This document shows, piece by piece, positions 34,147 to 42,481 of a stretch of 59,874 nucleotides of DNA (the stretch's first letter is position 1; each line of letters opens with the position of its first letter). The translations under genes and the position numbers were made by a program. Under the pieces are notes generated by a model. The model ran no database searches and was not told where the DNA came from. It worked only from the letters and a program-made list of their open reading frames with translations. This DNA is from Planctomycetota bacterium. GTDB lineage: Bacteria > Planctomycetota > UBA8742 > UBA2392. The DNA is taken from positions 1 through 59,874 of the forward strand of contig JAJVIO010000043.1 in assembly GCA_022071975.1 (NCBI GenBank), given 5' to 3'.

Positions 34147-34177
34147 GGAGGGAGACCCTGCCGACGATAAGGGATCT

Positions 34178-34387
34178 TCAGGCTGCGTCTTCGCCGGACT
34201 GGGCCTGCAGGCGACGGTATTTCTCCCACAGGCTGCGGGCACGATCGACTGATTCCTGCGATGGGCCGGTAGCGACGTCCGTGAAAGGGTCTTCGTCGGC
34301 GGGGATGTCCTCGACGTCGATGACGTGCAACTTGCCCGTTGCGTCCTGGGCTATGATGCAGGCTCGGTTGATGTCCATCTCAGCCAT
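34178..34387 (-). CDS. Small acidic protein, unknown
   Basis: 69 residues: MAEMDINRACIIAQDATGK, then LHVIDVEDIPADEDPFTDV, then a charged C-terminal helix (DRARSLWEKYRRLQAQ). Not recognised. Two bases after the stop of 34390-34749 and 31 before 33793-34146, so clearly cotranscribed. Start could also be the Met at 34378. Confidence 0.6.
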   Translation of the reverse strand: MAEMDINRACIIAQDATGKLHVIDVEDIPADEDPFTDVATGPSQESVDRARSLWEKYRRLQAQSGEDAA

Positions 34388-34389
34388 GG

Positions 34390-34749
34390 TTACACCAGAA
34401 TGAACTCGGTGCTCGTCCGTTCGCCGGAGTTCAGCGTTATTGTAGCGGAATAGTAGCCCCGTTCCAACGGTTGGTCGGGCGCGAACACGTGCATGATCTG
34501 CCCCGAAAACAGCCGGTCGCCAAAGCTGACGGATCGCTTTCGAACCTGCAGCACGCGCGAAACGCCGTAATTGTCGATTCGGGTGATCTCAAGCGAATAG
34601 CTCACCGCGTTCAACGGGGGGCTGGCAAGCCTGCAAAACAGCACCAGGGCAGGCGTGTCACGGCTGAAAACGCTGGACACATCGTGCAGCGTGATCATGC
34701 CGCCATCGAGGCTGACGCGCTTGCAGATGAACAGGCTGTTGAACGCCAC
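34390..34749 (-). CDS. Small beta-rich protein, possibly DUF6941-like
   Basis: 119 residues, cytoplasmic. Begins MAFNSLFICKRVSLDGG and continues as predicted beta strands (ITLHDVSSVFSR, ALVLFCRLASPP, GYYSATITLNSG). The opening 'xxFICKRVSxDGG...' and the ending resemble small single-domain beta-sandwich proteins such as DUF6941, but this is a weak recall. Second gene of the glycosyltransferase operon; three-base gap from the GT2 stop. Confidence 0.55.
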   Translation of the reverse strand: MAFNSLFICKRVSLDGGMITLHDVSSVFSRDTPALVLFCRLASPPLNAVSYSLEITRIDNYGVSRVLQVRKRSVSFGDRLFSGQIMHVFAPDQPLERGYYSATITLNSGERTSTEFILV

Positions 34750-34752
34750 GAC

Positions 34753-35508
34753 CTACCTCCGGAACCGCCACTTGAGCAGTTCCCACAGGGCGAGCACGCC
34801 GTCCCATGAGCGGATTTTCTTGCCTTCCTCAATGCTGCGCGGGAAATAGCGGATCGGCACCTCCGCGATGCGCAGGCCGCGCTTCAGCACCTTGGCCGTG
34901 ACCTCCGGGCAGAACTCAAAGCCCGTGCACTCCAGCGGCATGCCCCTGATCAGCTCGCCGCGGAACAGCTTGTAGCAGGTTGGGTCATCCGTCAGGTGGC
35001 TCCAGTACAGCAGGTTGGTCGCCAGCGTCACCAGCCTTCCGCCCAGGTAGAATTTCAGGCTGCCGGGCTTGTCGGGGCCGGTGATGCGGCTTCCGTAAAC
35101 CACCTCTGCCTCGCCCGCGAGTATCGGCTCCAGCAGCTTCGGGTAATCGTTCGGGTCGTACTCGAGGTCCGCGTCCTGGATGATCACGTACTCGCCGGTG
35201 CTTTCTTCAATGCCGCGCCGCACGGCCGTGCCCTTGCCGCCGTTCTCCTTGCTGATCACCTTCACACTGATGCGCCCGCCGGCGTGCTTGCTTGCCCACT
35301 CGCGGGCGACTTCGGCGGTGCGATCCTTGCTGCCGTCATCGACGATCAGGAGCTCCATGTTGAGGGCCATTTTCACGGCCGCGACTTTGTCAAGCACGGT
35401 CGCGAGTGTGGGTTCTTCGTTGTAGGCGGGAATGACAACCGACCAAGTTTCCGTGCGCGGCAGCAGGGCGATTTGCGTGGAATCACTTGTGTTCGCTTGG
35501 CTTTTCAT
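34753..35508 (-). CDS. Family 2 glycosyltransferase (DPM1-like)
   Basis: 251 residues. GT-A fold: WSVVIPAYNEEPTLATVL, LLIVDDGSKDRTAEVA, ENGGKGTAVRRGIEESTGEY, the DxD-type QDADLEYDPNDYP and a later VVYGSRITGPDK. This layout matches dolichol-phosphate-mannose-synthase-like enzymes moving sugars from nucleotide donors to polyprenyl phosphate. No C-terminal membrane domain; it ends with WELLKWRFRR. Start MKSQAN at 35508. Leads the four-gene operon 35508-33793. Divergent from terC. Confidence 0.9.
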   Translation of the reverse strand: MKSQANTSDSTQIALLPRTETWSVVIPAYNEEPTLATVLDKVAAVKMALNMELLIVDDGSKDRTAEVAREWASKHAGGRISVKVISKENGGKGTAVRRGIEESTGEYVIIQDADLEYDPNDYPKLLEPILAGEAEVVYGSRITGPDKPGSLKFYLGGRLVTLATNLLYWSHLTDDPTCYKLFRGELIRGMPLECTGFEFCPEVTAKVLKRGLRIAEVPIRYFPRSIEEGKKIRSWDGVLALWELLKWRFRR

Positions 35509-35555
35509 CGCGGGTGATGGTAGAGGTAAGCCGCCAAGTGGCAACGGGAGCCGGC

Positions 35556-36590
35556 GTGGATTTTCACATCGTGATGTGGATCGTGTTCGGCGCGATCATT
35601 GGGATCGTGCTGGCGATCGACCTGTTCGTGGCGCACAAAGACCCCCATGCGGTGCGGATCCGCGAGGCGCTGATCTGGAGCGGGGTATGGATCGCGCTGG
35701 CCTGCCTGTTCGGAGGCGCCCTGGCGCTGATGGGCGGCCATGGTTTCGGCCCGGACATCGCGCTTCGTTACTTTGCCGGCTACGTGATCGAGAAGGCGCT
35801 GTCCGTCGACAACCTGTTCGTGTTCGCGGTGATTTTCGCGGCGCTCAAGATCCCGCGCGAGTTCCAGCACAAGTTGCTGTTCTGGGGTGTGTTCGGGGCG
35901 CTGATCCTGCGCGCGGTGTTTGTGTTCGCCGGCGTGGCATTGATAGAGAAGTTTGACTGGATGCTCTACATTTTCGGCGCCGTGCTGATCTTTTCCGCCT
36001 TGAAGCTGCTGCTGCAGGGCGACAAGGAACCCGAGCCCGAGAAAGGGATCGTTGTCCGCACGCTCTCCAGAATCCTGCCGCTGAAGCCGGAAAACGTGGG
36101 CCCCAACTTCACCGTGCGGCACGACGGCAAGCGCTACTTCACGATGCTGTTCATCGGCCTGGTACTGGTCGAGATTACGGACGTGATCTTTGCCCTCGAC
36201 AGCGTGCCCGCGGTGATCGCCGTTGCCATGGACCCGCGCACGCGCGAGGTGGACAGCTTTATCGTCTACACCAGCAACGCCTTCGCCATACTGGGCCTGC
36301 GCAGCCTCTACTTCGCGCTGGCGGGAATCATGGCGGCGTTCCGTTTCTTGAAGTACGGGCTGAGCGTCATCCTGATCTTCGTCGGCGTCAAGATGATGGT
36401 GATCGAGTTCTGGCACGCGCCGCTGTGGCTGAGCCTCAGTGTGATCGGCGGCGTTCTTCTGGCGTGTGTTGTGCTGTCGCTGGCGATTCCGGCCAAAGTG
36501 GAACTGCCCGAGCCCAAGCTGCTGCCCGGCAGCGCTGATGCACCGGAAGCGGAAGGGCCTAAACCAGACGGGCAAGAATCCGCAGGCTGA
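35556..36590 (+). CDS. TerC/Alx-family membrane protein
   Basis: 344 residues, seven or more membrane helices. Family hallmarks: LAIDLFVAHKDPHAV, AGYVIEKALSVDNLFVFAVIF, VEITDVIFALDSVPAV and SNAFAILGLRSLYFALAG. TerC/Alx proteins have been tied to tellurite resistance and to manganese export supporting exoenzyme metalation; the acidic residues in the DN and D-x2-FALD motifs are the proposed metal site. Start: GTG at 35556 follows GGGAG by five bases; ATG at 35517 is an alternative. The C-terminal coding end overlaps the convergent gene 36559-37329 by 32 bases. Confidence 0.9.
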   Translation: MDFHIVMWIVFGAIIGIVLAIDLFVAHKDPHAVRIREALIWSGVWIALACLFGGALALMGGHGFGPDIALRYFAGYVIEKALSVDNLFVFAVIFAALKIPREFQHKLLFWGVFGALILRAVFVFAGVALIEKFDWMLYIFGAVLIFSALKLLLQGDKEPEPEKGIVVRTLSRILPLKPENVGPNFTVRHDGKRYFTMLFIGLVLVEITDVIFALDSVPAVIAVAMDPRTREVDSFIVYTSNAFAILGLRSLYFALAGIMAAFRFLKYGLSVILIFVGVKMMVIEFWHAPLWLSLSVIGGVLLACVVLSLAIPAKVELPEPKLLPGSADAPEAEGPKPDGQESAG

Positions 36591-37329
36591 TCGGGTCGCG
36601 GTTCAGCTTGTCGGCGCCGCGCAACAGATCCATGCAATCGAAGCCGCGCATGGCCAGCACCTGCGCCTCCATGGGTGCGACCTTCTCGATGAACGCGAAC
36701 GCCTCGCCGGGAGTCGGCAGCCAGGCTTCGTTCTGGTCGTACTGGGCAAACAGCCGGGTGTGCACGGCCACGAAGTGGCTGGTGCGGCATCCCTCGTTCT
36801 CAATCACGAAGCCGATCTTCAGGGCGCCTGGGTAGCTGCCGCGGAAGCGATAGGTGGCGACCACGCCGCCTGTGCCGGCAAACGGCGCCGGCTGCGCGAT
36901 GAATTCGCGCGCCTTGAAACTGCTGTCGCCGGTGCTGAAGCGTATGTTTGCGATGCGCAGCTCGTCGTTCGGCCTTCCGCCGATGCGCTTTGCCAGCGCG
37001 CGGCCGGCGCGTGTGCGGGTGGCGGTCAGGCAGTCAGCCACGCGCTGGTGGCCCATGCGGGCCGCCAGGTCGTTCAGCAGGAACAGGCAGGTCATCATCA
37101 CGCCCTCGCCCTGGCGCGAGGCATAGGCGGTGTTGAAAAGCTGGTCGGGGCGGCGGTTGCGGGCAGCTGCCATCAGCGCGTGGTTGTTGCGCTCGAGGCG
37201 ATCACACAGATACGAGATGAAGCGGCGTGCCTCAAGATGGGCCTCGCGACCCGTGCCGCGGCGCATCACGGCCTCGAACTGGCGAGACAGGCGTTCGGAG
37301 GCCGCAGCGTCAACCATGATGGTGCTCAT
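36559..37329 (-). CDS. Hypothetical protein
   Basis: 256 residues, no signal. Start MSTIMVDA at 37329 with AGGAG upstream on the coding strand. Helical N-terminal part (residues 1-115) with RLSRQFEAVMRRG and FISYLCDRLERNNHALM, then a mixed C-terminal part with FVAVHTRLFAQYDQ. Not recognised. It lies upstream of the terC end and overlaps its last 32 bases on the other strand. Downstream on the same strand nothing follows before the divergent GT operon. Confidence 0.6.
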   Translation of the reverse strand: MSTIMVDAAASERLSRQFEAVMRRGTGREAHLEARRFISYLCDRLERNNHALMAAARNRRPDQLFNTAYASRQGEGVMMTCLFLLNDLAARMGHQRVADCLTATRTRAGRALAKRIGGRPNDELRIANIRFSTGDSSFKAREFIAQPAPFAGTGGVVATYRFRGSYPGALKIGFVIENEGCRTSHFVAVHTRLFAQYDQNEAWLPTPGEAFAFIEKVAPMEAQVLAMRGFDCMDLLRGADKLNRDPISLRILARLV

Positions 37330-37385
37330 GTGTAGCTCCTGGTGGCGGACCGCGGGGCCGCCCGATTGGTTGCGAGGATGCAGGG

Positions 37386-38150
37386 TCAGTCTTTGTTGCG
37401 AAGCTGCAGCACGGCCAGCGGGTCGTCCGGGGTCTCGGAGACGACTTCGAGGCGGCCGTTTTCCCACTTCAGCACGCGGGAGGTGCATTGGTTGTCTTCG
37501 GTCTGCCAGATGGTGAACAGCTCATGAAGGCCGTCGCCGTCCAGGTCTTCACTCTGCATCTGCCGCAGGAAGTTGCCGCGCGGCGCCTCGTACACAGCCA
37601 GCGGCGGGGTATCGCCGTCGTGGCCGGCGTCGTACAGGCTCAGGCGCACGGTCTGCTGCTCGGAGTGGCGCGCCACGCACAGAGCCCCGGCCGGAAACTG
37701 CATGCGGTCGATGCGGCACATGGCGACATCGATGGTGTCGGCGTCCAGGCCGAAGCGGCCGGAATTCACGGCCTCCTGCACGGCGTCGTAGCTGGTGGTG
37801 GGCAGAGGCTGCTCTGCCTCGGGCTGCTGGACTTCGTCCTCAGGAGAGAGAGGAATCTTGATGATGGCGCCGGCCACCAGGCCGTCCGCGCCGGTGAGGT
37901 TGTTGGCACGCGCGATTTCTTCCCAGCGGCGGCCCTGGCCGTAGAAGCGCTGGGCCAGGCTCCAGAGTGTGTCGCCGGACTGCACGCGGTACAGGATGGC
38001 GCGTCGGTTCATGTCGACGTTTACCTGCGCGTAGGCATCGCTGCTGGCGGCCTCGGCGTCGGTCATCTTGTCGAGGCCAAGCTTGAACAGCATGACCGAG
38101 CCCAGCATCACCACGAAGCCCACGAGGAGAGTGAGGATGTTGTTGCGCAT
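37386..38150 (-). CDS. Membrane-anchored LysM protein
   Basis: 254 residues. N-terminal membrane helix MRNNILTLLVGFVVMLGSV, linker, then one LysM domain at about 52-100 (YRVQSGDTLWSLAQRFYG, IARANNL, IIKIPL) that binds peptidoglycan sugars. The C-terminal 130 residues contain SEDLDGDGLHELFTIW, similar to FG-GAP/VCBS-type calcium-loop repeats, so a single blade-like unit may be present. Periplasmic, wall-attached. 56 bases upstream of 36559-37329 on the same strand, possibly cotranscribed. Confidence 0.8.
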   Translation of the reverse strand: MRNNILTLLVGFVVMLGSVMLFKLGLDKMTDAEAASSDAYAQVNVDMNRRAILYRVQSGDTLWSLAQRFYGQGRRWEEIARANNLTGADGLVAGAIIKIPLSPEDEVQQPEAEQPLPTTSYDAVQEAVNSGRFGLDADTIDVAMCRIDRMQFPAGALCVARHSEQQTVRLSLYDAGHDGDTPPLAVYEAPRGNFLRQMQSEDLDGDGLHELFTIWQTEDNQCTSRVLKWENGRLEVVSETPDDPLAVLQLRNKD

Positions 38151-38275
38151 GGCGAGACCTGTTTCCGGTAGTCGATGGAGAGGGCCGACGCTGAGCCGGC
38201 AACACTGTGTCGGAAAAGCAGAAGGGTTTTATTCAGCAGAAGTTGGGGGAAATTGGTTATCGGACGAGGGAAGGG

Positions 38276-38415
38276 CAGGTTTCAGGTGTCAGGTGTCAGG
38301 GGACTTGGATTGAACACAGACTCGTGCAGGGGCGCAGACGCGTTGCTGCATTCGAGTCAGTGAATGGGTGGATGCCCGGTCCCTGAAACCTGAAACCTGT
38401 CCCCTGAAACCTGTT
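38276..38415. repeat. Heptamer arrays CAGGTGT / ACCTGAA, inverted
   Basis: Left: CAGGTTT, CAGGTGT, CAGGTGT, CAGGGGA at 38276-38303. Right: CCCTGAA, ACCTGAA, ACCTGTC, CCCTGAA, ACCTGTT at 38381-38415. The arms are complementary with about 77 bases between. The rest of the spacer 38151-38523 holds no recognisable gene. Confidence 0.88.
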
Positions 38416-38425
38416 TCAAATGGCG

Positions 38426-38449
38426 AGCGCCCCGCCGAAGCGGGGCGCT
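38426..38449 (-). terminator. Strong hairpin downstream of 38524-38916
   Basis: Perfect 10-bp stem AGCGCCCCGC-CGAA-GCGGGGCGCT. On the minus strand it is followed by CGCCATTTG, only a short T-run. It lies 74 bases past the minus-strand stop. Confidence 0.55.
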
Positions 38450-38523
38450 GGAGATGTGCCCGAAGAGCCGGGAGCTTGGGAGAGCAGGAGTAAGGAGTCT
38501 CTCCGGGCAGGTGATGGTGTGGC

Positions 38524-38916
38524 TCAGGCGTCGAGGATGTTCTGGAGTGCCAGCACTTCCTCGATCACCAGGTCGGTGATGTCTTCCGTTTTGTGGCCGC
38601 CGGCGACTGGCGCGTCCACGTACACCTTGGCGAAGCCGTGGCGCTTCTCCAGGTTGACGAAGGCCTGGTTGAAGATGGCGTTGGCCTGGCTGATCAGGCT
38701 GCGCGCGAGCAGCCCTTCGCCCTGGACTTCTGCCTCGATCAGAGCGCGGTAGGCGTTGATGTGGTGAAACACCTCGTCGATGCGGACGCTGACTTCAAGG
38801 CCCTTGAGCTCGCGGACGGGCTGGTTGGCTGCGGCGCGCAGTCGAGCGCTGGGCTGCCCCCAGTCGATGGAAAGCAGGCGCTCTGAAACCTTTTCGTCGG
38901 TCTTGAAGACGGGCAT
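38524..38916 (-). CDS. Hypothetical protein with strong promoter
   Basis: 130 residues, cytoplasmic and predicted mostly helical (VRIDEVFHHINAYRALIEA, ISQANAIFNQAFVNLEK), ending in TEDITDLVIEEVLALQNIL. Start 38916 is set by CAGGAG six bases upstream. Own promoter (38966-38994) has near-consensus -35 and -10 boxes with 17-base spacing and contains the CGTAAAATAC element seen at the sigma gene. Not recognised. Single-gene unit. Confidence 0.65.
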   Translation of the reverse strand: MPVFKTDEKVSERLLSIDWGQPSARLRAAANQPVRELKGLEVSVRIDEVFHHINAYRALIEAEVQGEGLLARSLISQANAIFNQAFVNLEKRHGFAKVYVDAPVAGGHKTEDITDLVIEEVLALQNILDA

Positions 38917-38965
38917 GGGGTGCTCCTGACTTTGTGGTGTGGGCGACTGCGTGTCGCGTGCGTAG

Positions 38966-38994
38966 GGTATAACTCGTATTTTACGCTTCGTCAA
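38966..38994 (-). promoter_or_regulatory. Sigma-70-type promoter with CGTAAAATAC element
   Basis: On the minus strand: TTGACG (38989-38994), 17-base spacer, TATACC (38966-38971). The spacer holds CGTAAAATACG (38975-38985). The 10-mer CGTAAAATAC also forms part of the palindrome at 14064-14073. Confidence 0.7.
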
Positions 38995-39264
38995 TTACGA
39001 AAACAGATTCCCCACGAGCGCTGGGACACAAGGGCCCGGTTATCAGACATCTAAACTCAACATGCTGTATTTGCAGACGCCAACACCCCAAGAGGATGAT
39101 CGAAAAATTTTTCTACAAAATCCTTTGTCCAGTTTCGCCGCAAACACGAACTGCACGGAAACAGCTACCAGCCGTTTTCGGCACGCAACCCGCCACCGTC
39201 CTGTATGCCGCCATGCCGCGCGCTTGCGCCTTCGCCAAGGCTTCGGCGCACAGGTGCGCTTGCC

Positions 39265-39340
39265 GCTCCTGTTCCTGCCTCCTGCCTCCCGCCTCCTGCG
39301 TCCTGCCTCCTGCCTCCTGCGTCCTGCCTCCTGCGTCCTG
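39265..39340. repeat. Long heptamer array, unit CCTCCTG
   Basis: Eleven TCCTG-bearing units between 39265 and 39340, spaced exactly 7 bases from 39273 on (CTCCTGC/GTCCTGC-type words). No complementary array is close by, but the complement CAGGAGG is arrayed at 53296-53316. The spacer 38995-39417 otherwise shows only a GC-rich hairpin region near 39225-39262 and no gene. Confidence 0.88.
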
Positions 39341-39417
39341 ATACACCCACCGCTTGACGCCATTGAATCCCGTGCTACTTTCTTCCCCCTTTGCAGGACC
39401 GCAGCACGGAGAACGCC

Positions 39418-39573
39418 ATGTCACGCCATCCATCTCTCAAGGTCAGCGCCCTCGGCAGCAAGAAGCGCAGCGTGCTCACGCGCCAGGAGCGTCTCGAGCA
39501 GCTCAAGATCGAACGTCGCTGGAAGCAGGGCGACAACGTCACCGGTCTGCCCAAGACGCGCGTCATCAAGTAG
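39418..39573 (+). CDS. PVC-type small basic protein
   Basis: 51 residues: MSRHPSLKVSALGSKKRSVL, then TRQERLEQLKIERRWKQG and a GLPKTRVIK end. This matches the 'small basic protein' family (TIGR04137-like) found in Chlamydiae/Verrucomicrobia/Planctomycetes relatives, where the pattern SLK...KKRSVLxRxER...GLPKTK is conserved. Highly basic; a ribosome- or nucleic-acid-associated role is often suggested but not established. GGAGAA lies just upstream; a strong terminator follows 17 bases after the stop. Confidence 0.85.
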   Translation: MSRHPSLKVSALGSKKRSVLTRQERLEQLKIERRWKQGDNVTGLPKTRVIK

Positions 39574-39590
39574 CTCACACGGCACCCCGC

Positions 39591-39617
39591 AAGGCCCCGC
39601 CATGCGGGGCCTTTGAT
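39591..39617 (+). terminator. Rho-independent terminator of small basic protein gene
   Basis: AAGGCCCCGC-CAT-GCGGGGCCTTT with TGATTTTT after it. Stem of 10 bp, perfect. Confidence 0.88.
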
Positions 39618-39684
39618 TTTTCCGCGCGCGCATCCTGCTTTGCGCCAGCCGCGCAATGCTGCTACATTCCGGCCGGAGGCATCC

Positions 39685-40812
39685 GTGGCAGACAAGTCGA
39701 TCCGCATCTCGCAGCGCGCGCTGGGCATCAAGGCCAGCGGCATCCGCAAGTTCTTCGAGCTGGGTTTGTCGATGAAGAATCCGATCGACCTGTCGATCGG
39801 CCAGGCGCACTTCGACGTGCCCGAAGAGATCAAGCAGGCGGCGATCGGCGCGATCAACGAAGGCCGCAACCGCTACACGGTCACGCAGGGCATTCCCGAG
39901 CTGCGTGATGCCCTGAAAGCCCGCTACGCCCAGCGATTCGGCGACATCAGCGGCTGCGAGACCATGGTGACCTGCGGCGTCAGCGGCGGCCTGATGCTGA
40001 CCTTCCTGGCCACGCTGGATCCGGGCGACGAAATCCTGATCCCGGACCCGTACTTCGTCATGTACCGCCACCTCGCCACCATGGTGGGGGCCAAGGCGGT
40101 CACTTACGACATCTACCCGGAATTCAAGCCGACGGCGGCCGCGATCCGCGCGAAGATCACGGACAAAACCCGGCTGATCCTGGTGAACTCGCCCAGCAAT
40201 CCGACCGGCTACGCGCTGAATGAAGCCGAGGCGCGCGAACTGGCGGCGCTGTCCGATGAAACGGGCATCCCGCTGGTGAGCGACGAGATCTACGAGGACT
40301 TCATCTACACTGAGCGGCACGTCAGCCCGCGCGAATTCACGGACAACTGCATCGTGCTGAGCGGCGCCAGCAAGAGCATGGGAATGCCGGGCTGGCGCAT
40401 GGGCTGGTTGCTCGCGCCGCGCGACCTGGTCGAGCGCATGTACAGCCTGCAGCAGTTCAGCTACGTGTGCGCGCCGGCCCCGCTGCAGTGGGCGGCGTTG
40501 AAGGGGCTTGAGCTGGACTTCGCCGCGCACCGCGAAGAATACCGCGCCAAGCGCGACCTGGTGTACGAGGGGCTGAAAGACAGCTACCGCATCGTGAAGC
40601 CGGGCGGCGCCTTCTACATGTTTCCGTACCTGCCCGACGGCGTGGACCCGGAGCGCTTCCTCGAAGCCTGCATCAAGCGGGAACTGCTGGTGGTGCCGGG
40701 CGGCGCATGCAGCGACCGCAACACCAACTTCCGCCTCTGCTACGCCGCCACGGACGAAAAGCTCAAGCGCGCTGTGGACATGCTCAACGACATCGCAGGA
40801 GAATTGCGGTAG
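39685..40812 (+). CDS. Class I/II PLP aminotransferase
   Basis: 375 residues. Fold type I aminotransferase of the aspartate family. PLP lysine in SGASKSMGMPGWRMGW (about residue 232), NSPSNPTGY (cofactor Asn, about 170), SDEIYEDF (Asp contacting the pyridine N), and a C-terminal RLCYA Arg for the substrate carboxylate. Start GTG at 39685 has GGAGG five bases upstream. Substrate not assignable: aspartate/LL-DAP/aromatic-type enzymes share these motifs. It ends directly against the next gene on the other strand. Confidence 0.92.
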   Translation: MADKSIRISQRALGIKASGIRKFFELGLSMKNPIDLSIGQAHFDVPEEIKQAAIGAINEGRNRYTVTQGIPELRDALKARYAQRFGDISGCETMVTCGVSGGLMLTFLATLDPGDEILIPDPYFVMYRHLATMVGAKAVTYDIYPEFKPTAAAIRAKITDKTRLILVNSPSNPTGYALNEAEARELAALSDETGIPLVSDEIYEDFIYTERHVSPREFTDNCIVLSGASKSMGMPGWRMGWLLAPRDLVERMYSLQQFSYVCAPAPLQWAALKGLELDFAAHREEYRAKRDLVYEGLKDSYRIVKPGGAFYMFPYLPDGVDPERFLEACIKRELLVVPGGACSDRNTNFRLCYAATDEKLKRAVDMLNDIAGELR

Positions 40813-42297
40813 TCACGCCGCCAGCCGGCAGCTTTCGAATGCGTCGCGGATGATCAGCGCGTACGAAGGCGATGTCAGGCCGTGGGCTACCACGTACCGC
40901 TCGCCTGCCTCGTTCTCCGCCAGCACGCAGTAGCTGTGCTGATTTCCGGCTTCGTTGCTTTCCAGTGCGACAAAGCCGGTCAATTGCGCGGTCGGAATCG
41001 AGTAGTCCTCTGTCGCGCGACCTGACTTCCGCTGCAGCTGATTCGACGTCAGGGTCACGTAGACTGGCGGGTTGGTGCGCAGCCACAGTTTGCCTATCAG
41101 CGCCAGCCCGGCAAACGGCAGACCGCCGGCCAGGGCTATCAGCACACCCCGCGAAAACGGCTGGTTCGACACCGCGACAGCCATGACGGGCACGAACATG
41201 GCGAGGAACGGGACGGCGACCAGGCCAACAGGGATCGCGTACGTGAAGAAACGCTTCAGCCTGTGTGGCGGCAACAACTTGAGCGAAGCACCTGCTTTGC
41301 TTTTCTGAAGGCTGATTTCGGCCGGCAGGTACGCGCTTTCTCGCCGGGGATGCGACCCCGTCACCTTCAGGAAGTCACGCACGTCCCTCACCACGCCGCA
41401 ATAGGTGCAGGAAGCGGATAGTTCCGCGCGGTTGATGGCCTCCAGGGGAATGGGCGCCCCGCAGGACATGCAAGTGAGGTCCCGGGTATCCCGCTTCGCG
41501 GAGCCCCGCCGGCGAACATGAAAGAGCGAAAGGTGACTGGTGACCTCTTTGTGGCCGCGGGATCGGCGAACGACGGGCGCTGCTTCCGCTGGTTCGTCAT
41601 CCGGTGCAGTGGCGCTCTGCCGAAGCCGCTCGATGGACCGGTTCAACAGGTGCAACAGGTGCTTGCATTCCGAGAGCAACGGCTTGTCGGGCGTCAGCGA
41701 CACGGCCCTGCCGTCCTTCATCCACAGGCTCAGGTGAAAGCAATCGCGACCTTTCGGGTTCCTTACCGGGTGGGCGAAGGCGCAGTAGACGTTGGCCAGC
41801 TGAAAGCTGCGGGATACACGCCACGGCAGCGGCCGTGAGGCGGCTCTGATGGCGAAGCTGTCCAGGGTGATGACGGTCCGGTTCAGGAAGCCGACAATCC
41901 TGGCGTACAGCGCCGGCCAGAACACGAGACCCACGCCAACCGCCATGGCGATCGCGAGAGGTTGCTTTGACGAGCGTGCAAATGCGACTCCAGCGACGGC
42001 CAGCAGCTCGAACGGGCCGGCAAGAATGACCAGCAGGGACACGATAACGAACTTGTGCGCAGACTCGTCAGCCTGCCAGCGGATGGTTGCCCCGTCTTTG
42101 TTCTCGCCAAACTGGATGTTGTCCGGCAGGCGCTCCACCCGGTCCAGCGGGCACTGGTCCGGGGTCAAAAAACTGCTGACGTTGTGCAACGTACCGCAAT
42201 GAGAGCATTCCGCGAAGCGGCGTTTGGGACTTATGTCCTGCGGCTCGAAGGCGGCTCCGCAATTCAGACAGCGGGCCGCCGAGGGGGCATCGTTCAT
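40813..42297 (-). CDS. Duplicated zinc-ribbon membrane protein
   Basis: 494 residues built from two similar halves. Each begins with a zinc ribbon: CLNCG...CSHCG (residues about 10-35) and CMSCG...CTYCG (about 270-300). Each follows with a -VxxFL segment and a polar strand, then two membrane helices (about 80-125; 355-410), then a PH-like beta part. Not assigned to a named family. Possibly an envelope stress or membrane-fluidity sensor, as guessed from the zinc ribbon/membrane arrangement only. Start MNDAPS at 42297; a GTG nine bases upstream is possible. Confidence 0.7.
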   Translation of the reverse strand: MNDAPSAARCLNCGAAFEPQDISPKRRFAECSHCGTLHNVSSFLTPDQCPLDRVERLPDNIQFGENKDGATIRWQADESAHKFVIVSLLVILAGPFELLAVAGVAFARSSKQPLAIAMAVGVGLVFWPALYARIVGFLNRTVITLDSFAIRAASRPLPWRVSRSFQLANVYCAFAHPVRNPKGRDCFHLSLWMKDGRAVSLTPDKPLLSECKHLLHLLNRSIERLRQSATAPDDEPAEAAPVVRRSRGHKEVTSHLSLFHVRRRGSAKRDTRDLTCMSCGAPIPLEAINRAELSASCTYCGVVRDVRDFLKVTGSHPRRESAYLPAEISLQKSKAGASLKLLPPHRLKRFFTYAIPVGLVAVPFLAMFVPVMAVAVSNQPFSRGVLIALAGGLPFAGLALIGKLWLRTNPPVYVTLTSNQLQRKSGRATEDYSIPTAQLTGFVALESNEAGNQHSYCVLAENEAGERYVVAHGLTSPSYALIIRDAFESCRLAA

Positions 42298-42481
42298 TAC
42301 GGGCACAGTTTGAGACTGGGCCCGTCAGTCTACGATTTGCTCACCATAATCTGAAGATAGCCGGTTGCTCGCGTTGGAATCGAGGCGCGATCCTGTCTAT
42401 CCTGTACGCATTCGGTAGCTGGGCAACATGGCAGCGGCTGTCCGCGTTCCGCGGAAAGCATCGTTGTCGCTTGGGGGCAGG

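Noticed and set aside
39265-39340. Possible coding sequence or CRISPR in the CCTCCTG array
   Set aside because: Units are 7 bases with no spacers, so not a CRISPR array; translation gives only a periodic low-complexity peptide, without start signals.
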